Both the position numbers and the translations under genes were made by a program. DNA of 64,000 nucleotides from Catellatospora paridis (GTDB lineage: Bacteria > Actinomycetota > Actinomycetes > Mycobacteriales > Micromonosporaceae), in contig NZ_ML769316.1 in assembly GCF_009720365.1 (NCBI RefSeq), forward strand, positions 274,218 through 338,217, written 5' to 3'. Shown here piece by piece: positions 62,498 through 64,000 of this stretch. Numbering within the stretch: position 1 is the first letter of the stretch; the number at the start of each line of letters is the position of its first letter. The notes beneath the pieces are model-generated. The model did not search any database. It was not told where the DNA came from and saw nothing but the letters and a program-made list of their open reading frames with translations.

Positions 62498-62953
62498 ATG
62501 CGTGTACTCGCGCGGCGGGCGGCGGTTGCGGTCGCTTCGGTGCTGCTGGTGCTGACTGCGGCCGGCACGCCCGCACAGGCGGCGGCGAACCCGTACACGG
62601 CGGCGTCGGCCTGCGCCACCGACTTCGGCGGCTCGTGGGCGTATGCCGCCGACGGCCACCGCACCATCTCCGCGGGCGGCACGAAGGTCGGCGACGTGTA
62701 CCTGATGTACAACAGCGCGACGGGCTACAACTGCGTCGCCACGCTCAAGGCGGTGTCGGTCGGCTCGGCCAGCGGCGTGGCCGCGCTGGTGCGGGTCGAG
62801 GGTGGCGCATGGGCGCCGGATTCGGGCAACTACCGCTACTACGCGGCGGTGCAGCGGTACGCCGCCGACCGGTGCGTGATGTACAGCGGCGAGGCCCTGT
62901 ACGGCACCAGCTGGTACAGCAACGGCCGGTCGAGCTGGGGCAACTGCGGCTGA
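62498..62953 (+). CDS. Secreted protein resembling spore-associated protein A
   Basis: The 151-residue protein has a signal peptide (RVLARRAAVAVASVLLVLTA, cleavage near AQAAA). The mature part has TKVGDVYLMYNSATGYNCVA TLKAVSVG, then DSGNYRYYAAVQRYAADRCV MYSGEA, matching the layout of SapA-like proteins, with four cysteines. It should be exported and disulphide-bonded. ATG 62498 follows GGGGAGGAC. A hairpin terminator follows. Confidence 0.78.
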   Translation: MRVLARRAAVAVASVLLVLTAAGTPAQAAANPYTAASACATDFGGSWAYAADGHRTISAGGTKVGDVYLMYNSATGYNCVATLKAVSVGSASGVAALVRVEGGAWAPDSGNYRYYAAVQRYAADRCVMYSGEALYGTSWYSNGRSSWGNCG

Positions 62954-62960
62954 CACCGGG

Positions 62961-62992
62961 CTCGGCGGCGCGGCAGAGGCTGCGCCGCCGAG
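62961..62992 (+). terminator. Hairpin terminator after SapA-like gene
   Basis: An 11-bp perfect stem CTCGGCGGCGC/GCGCCGCCGAG, with an additional inner pairing and a 10-nt loop, starts 8 bases after the stop. Confidence 0.75.
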
Positions 62993-63030
62993 GCAGCCCG
63001 CCGCCGGGATCGCCTAAGATCAAGATCGTG

Positions 63031-63885
63031 ATGAGTGACAGCTGGAAACTGGGCGGCGATCTCGACGTCGCCCGTGTCGGATACGGCGCGATGAAGCTGA
63101 CCGGCTGGCCGCGGGGCGAGCGCCCCGAACGCGAGACTGCGCTGGCGATCCTGCGGCGGGCGGTGGAGCTCGGGGTGAACCACATCGACACCTCGAACTA
63201 CTACGCCCGCGACGGAGTCGCCGCCAACGAATTGATCAAGACGGCGCTGTACCCGTACCCGGCCGGCCTGGTCCTCGTGACCAAGGTGGGCGCCCTGGTG
63301 GAGGGTCCGGACATCGCCCTGCCGCCGTCGGAGCACACGGGCCTGACCCCCGACGGGCTGCGCCGCGGCGTGGAGGCGAACCTGCGTTCGCTCGGCGTCG
63401 ACCGGATGGACGTGGTGAACCTGCGCATGGGCGACCGCGGCCACGACCGCTCGGCCATCGCGGAGCCGCTGCAGGCGCTGATGGCGCTGCGCGACGAGGG
63501 ACTGATCCGGCACATCGGCATCTCGAACATCGGCCTCGCCGAGTTCGAGCTGGCCCGCACGATCGCCCCGATCGTGTGCGTCCAGAACCAGTACAACATC
63601 GCCAACCGGGACGACGACCCGCTGGTGGACGCATGCGCGGCAGCCGGCGTGGCGTACGTGCCGTTCTTTCCGGTCGGCGGGTTCCAGCCGCTGACGGCCG
63701 AGCACCTGGCCACCGTCGCCGGGCGGCGCGGCGCTTCGGTCGCGCAGGTCGCGCTGGCCTGGCTGCTGGCCCGCTCCCCCAACATCCTGCTCATCCCGGG
63801 CACCGGCTCCCTGGCCCACCTGACGGAGAACGTCGCCGCGGCCGATCTCACCCTCACCGACGACGACCTGGCCCTGCTGGGCTGA
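63031..63885 (+). CDS. Aldo/keto reductase-family oxidoreductase
   Basis: The 284-residue TIM-barrel protein has VNHIDTSNYYARDGVAANEL (Asp, Tyr), LVLVTKVGALVEG (Lys), and VVNLRMGD where the family normally has the active-site His; here it is Asn. Closing NADPH segment: LLIPGTGSLAHLTENVAAAD. Loss of that His is known in a subgroup of bacterial members, so activity on carbonyls may differ. ATG 63031 starts after a short gap from the terminator. Confidence 0.87.
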   Translation: MSDSWKLGGDLDVARVGYGAMKLTGWPRGERPERETALAILRRAVELGVNHIDTSNYYARDGVAANELIKTALYPYPAGLVLVTKVGALVEGPDIALPPSEHTGLTPDGLRRGVEANLRSLGVDRMDVVNLRMGDRGHDRSAIAEPLQALMALRDEGLIRHIGISNIGLAEFELARTIAPIVCVQNQYNIANRDDDPLVDACAAAGVAYVPFFPVGGFQPLTAEHLATVAGRRGASVAQVALAWLLARSPNILLIPGTGSLAHLTENVAAADLTLTDDDLALLG

Positions 63886-63938
63886 CAGCCCGGCGCCGGC
63901 AACGCGATGGGAATGTCGCGTCGTGCGAGTCGCCGCGG

Positions 63939-64000
63939 CCCCCGGGGGGGGGGGCGGGGGCCCCGGGGGGGGGGGGGCGGGGGCGGGGGCGGGGGGGGCC
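63939..64000. other. Low-complexity G/C run, probable sequence artefact
   Basis: Sixty-two bases contain almost only G with a few C, in runs of up to 13. No biological gene or repeat family fits. It is most easily explained as poor-quality contig-end sequence. No feature is called here, and the region 63886-63938 also holds no gene. Confidence 0.8.

Noticed and set aside
63939..64000. G-quadruplex or telomere-like repeat
   Set aside because: The run is irregular, lies exactly at the edge of the window and looks like low-quality sequence rather than a repeat unit.
1..64000. CRISPR array or cas genes
   Set aside because: No regularly spaced repeats and no Cas-like proteins were found.

Overview
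The window is a high-GC, densely coded stretch typical of an actinomycete. The markers are many GTG starts, SARP/AfsR, TetR, PadR, ArsR and MerR regulators, a sugar ABC importer with no ATPase of its own, and a spore-associated-protein-like secreted protein. I infer Streptomyces/Micromonosporaceae-type chromosomal accessory DNA, not a core region. There are no rRNA genes, CRISPR arrays or complete insertion sequences. Positions 63939-64000 are an almost pure G/C homopolymer run that looks like a poor-quality contig end.

Layout. 1-11.8 kb: the 3' part of a STAND ATPase/TPR protein, a broken small conserved gene, a two-gene operon for a secreted von Willebrand A protein and a membrane-anchored partner, a secreted beta-propeller-like protein, a YidD-like protein, a P-loop kinase, two divergent iron-permease-like proteins, a damaged acetyltransferase fused against a damaged LuxR-type ATPase, and a secreted SH3 protein. 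11.8-19.7 kb: a large SARP-NB-ARC-TPR regulator, a glutaredoxin-thioredoxin reductase fusion with a haloperoxidase-type hydrolase behind it, and a divergent SDR/TetR pair with a clear operator. 19.7-20.7 kb: remnants of IS5, IS6 and IS110 transposases and a broken pRiA4b ORF-3-like gene. 20.7-27.4 kb: a SMI1/KNR4-like protein, a phosphotransferase flanked by two near-identical 30-bp direct repeats, a MerR-HEAT fusion with a HEAT partner behind a MerR-type promoter, and several small genes.

27.9-38 kb: a diguanylate-cyclase-like protein with HGDEF in place of GGDEF, a PadR/membrane-protein operon, an epoxide-hydrolase-type enzyme, a flavin/PLP-oxidase-fold protein, a LysR/MFS divergent pair, a TDT-family transporter and a DUF4331 protein. 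38.2-41.4 kb: a carbohydrate ABC importer (binding protein and two permeases). 41.6-50.7 kb: mostly regulator/enzyme pairs (TetR with aldo/keto reductase, leaderless ArsR with SRPBCC), a DHA2 efflux pump, a spermidine-synthase-like methyltransferase fold, a medium-chain dehydrogenase and a tautomerase. 51-58 kb: a full membrane PAS-GGDEF protein with an I-site, a PstS-like lipoprotein, an enoyl-CoA hydratase and a two-gene ABC exporter. 58.3-63.9 kb: membrane and DUF429 genes, a tRNA gene interrupted in its anticodon loop, a large TerD-domain protein, a SapA-like secreted protein and an aldo/keto reductase.

The genes do not form one pathway. The common pattern is small regulator-effector modules, often divergent with a palindrome between them or translationally coupled, set among decayed genes and IS debris. 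The most unusual items are the interrupted tRNA (60005-60132), the MerR-HEAT/HEAT operon (22755-24496) and the TerD-domain protein next to the tRNA.
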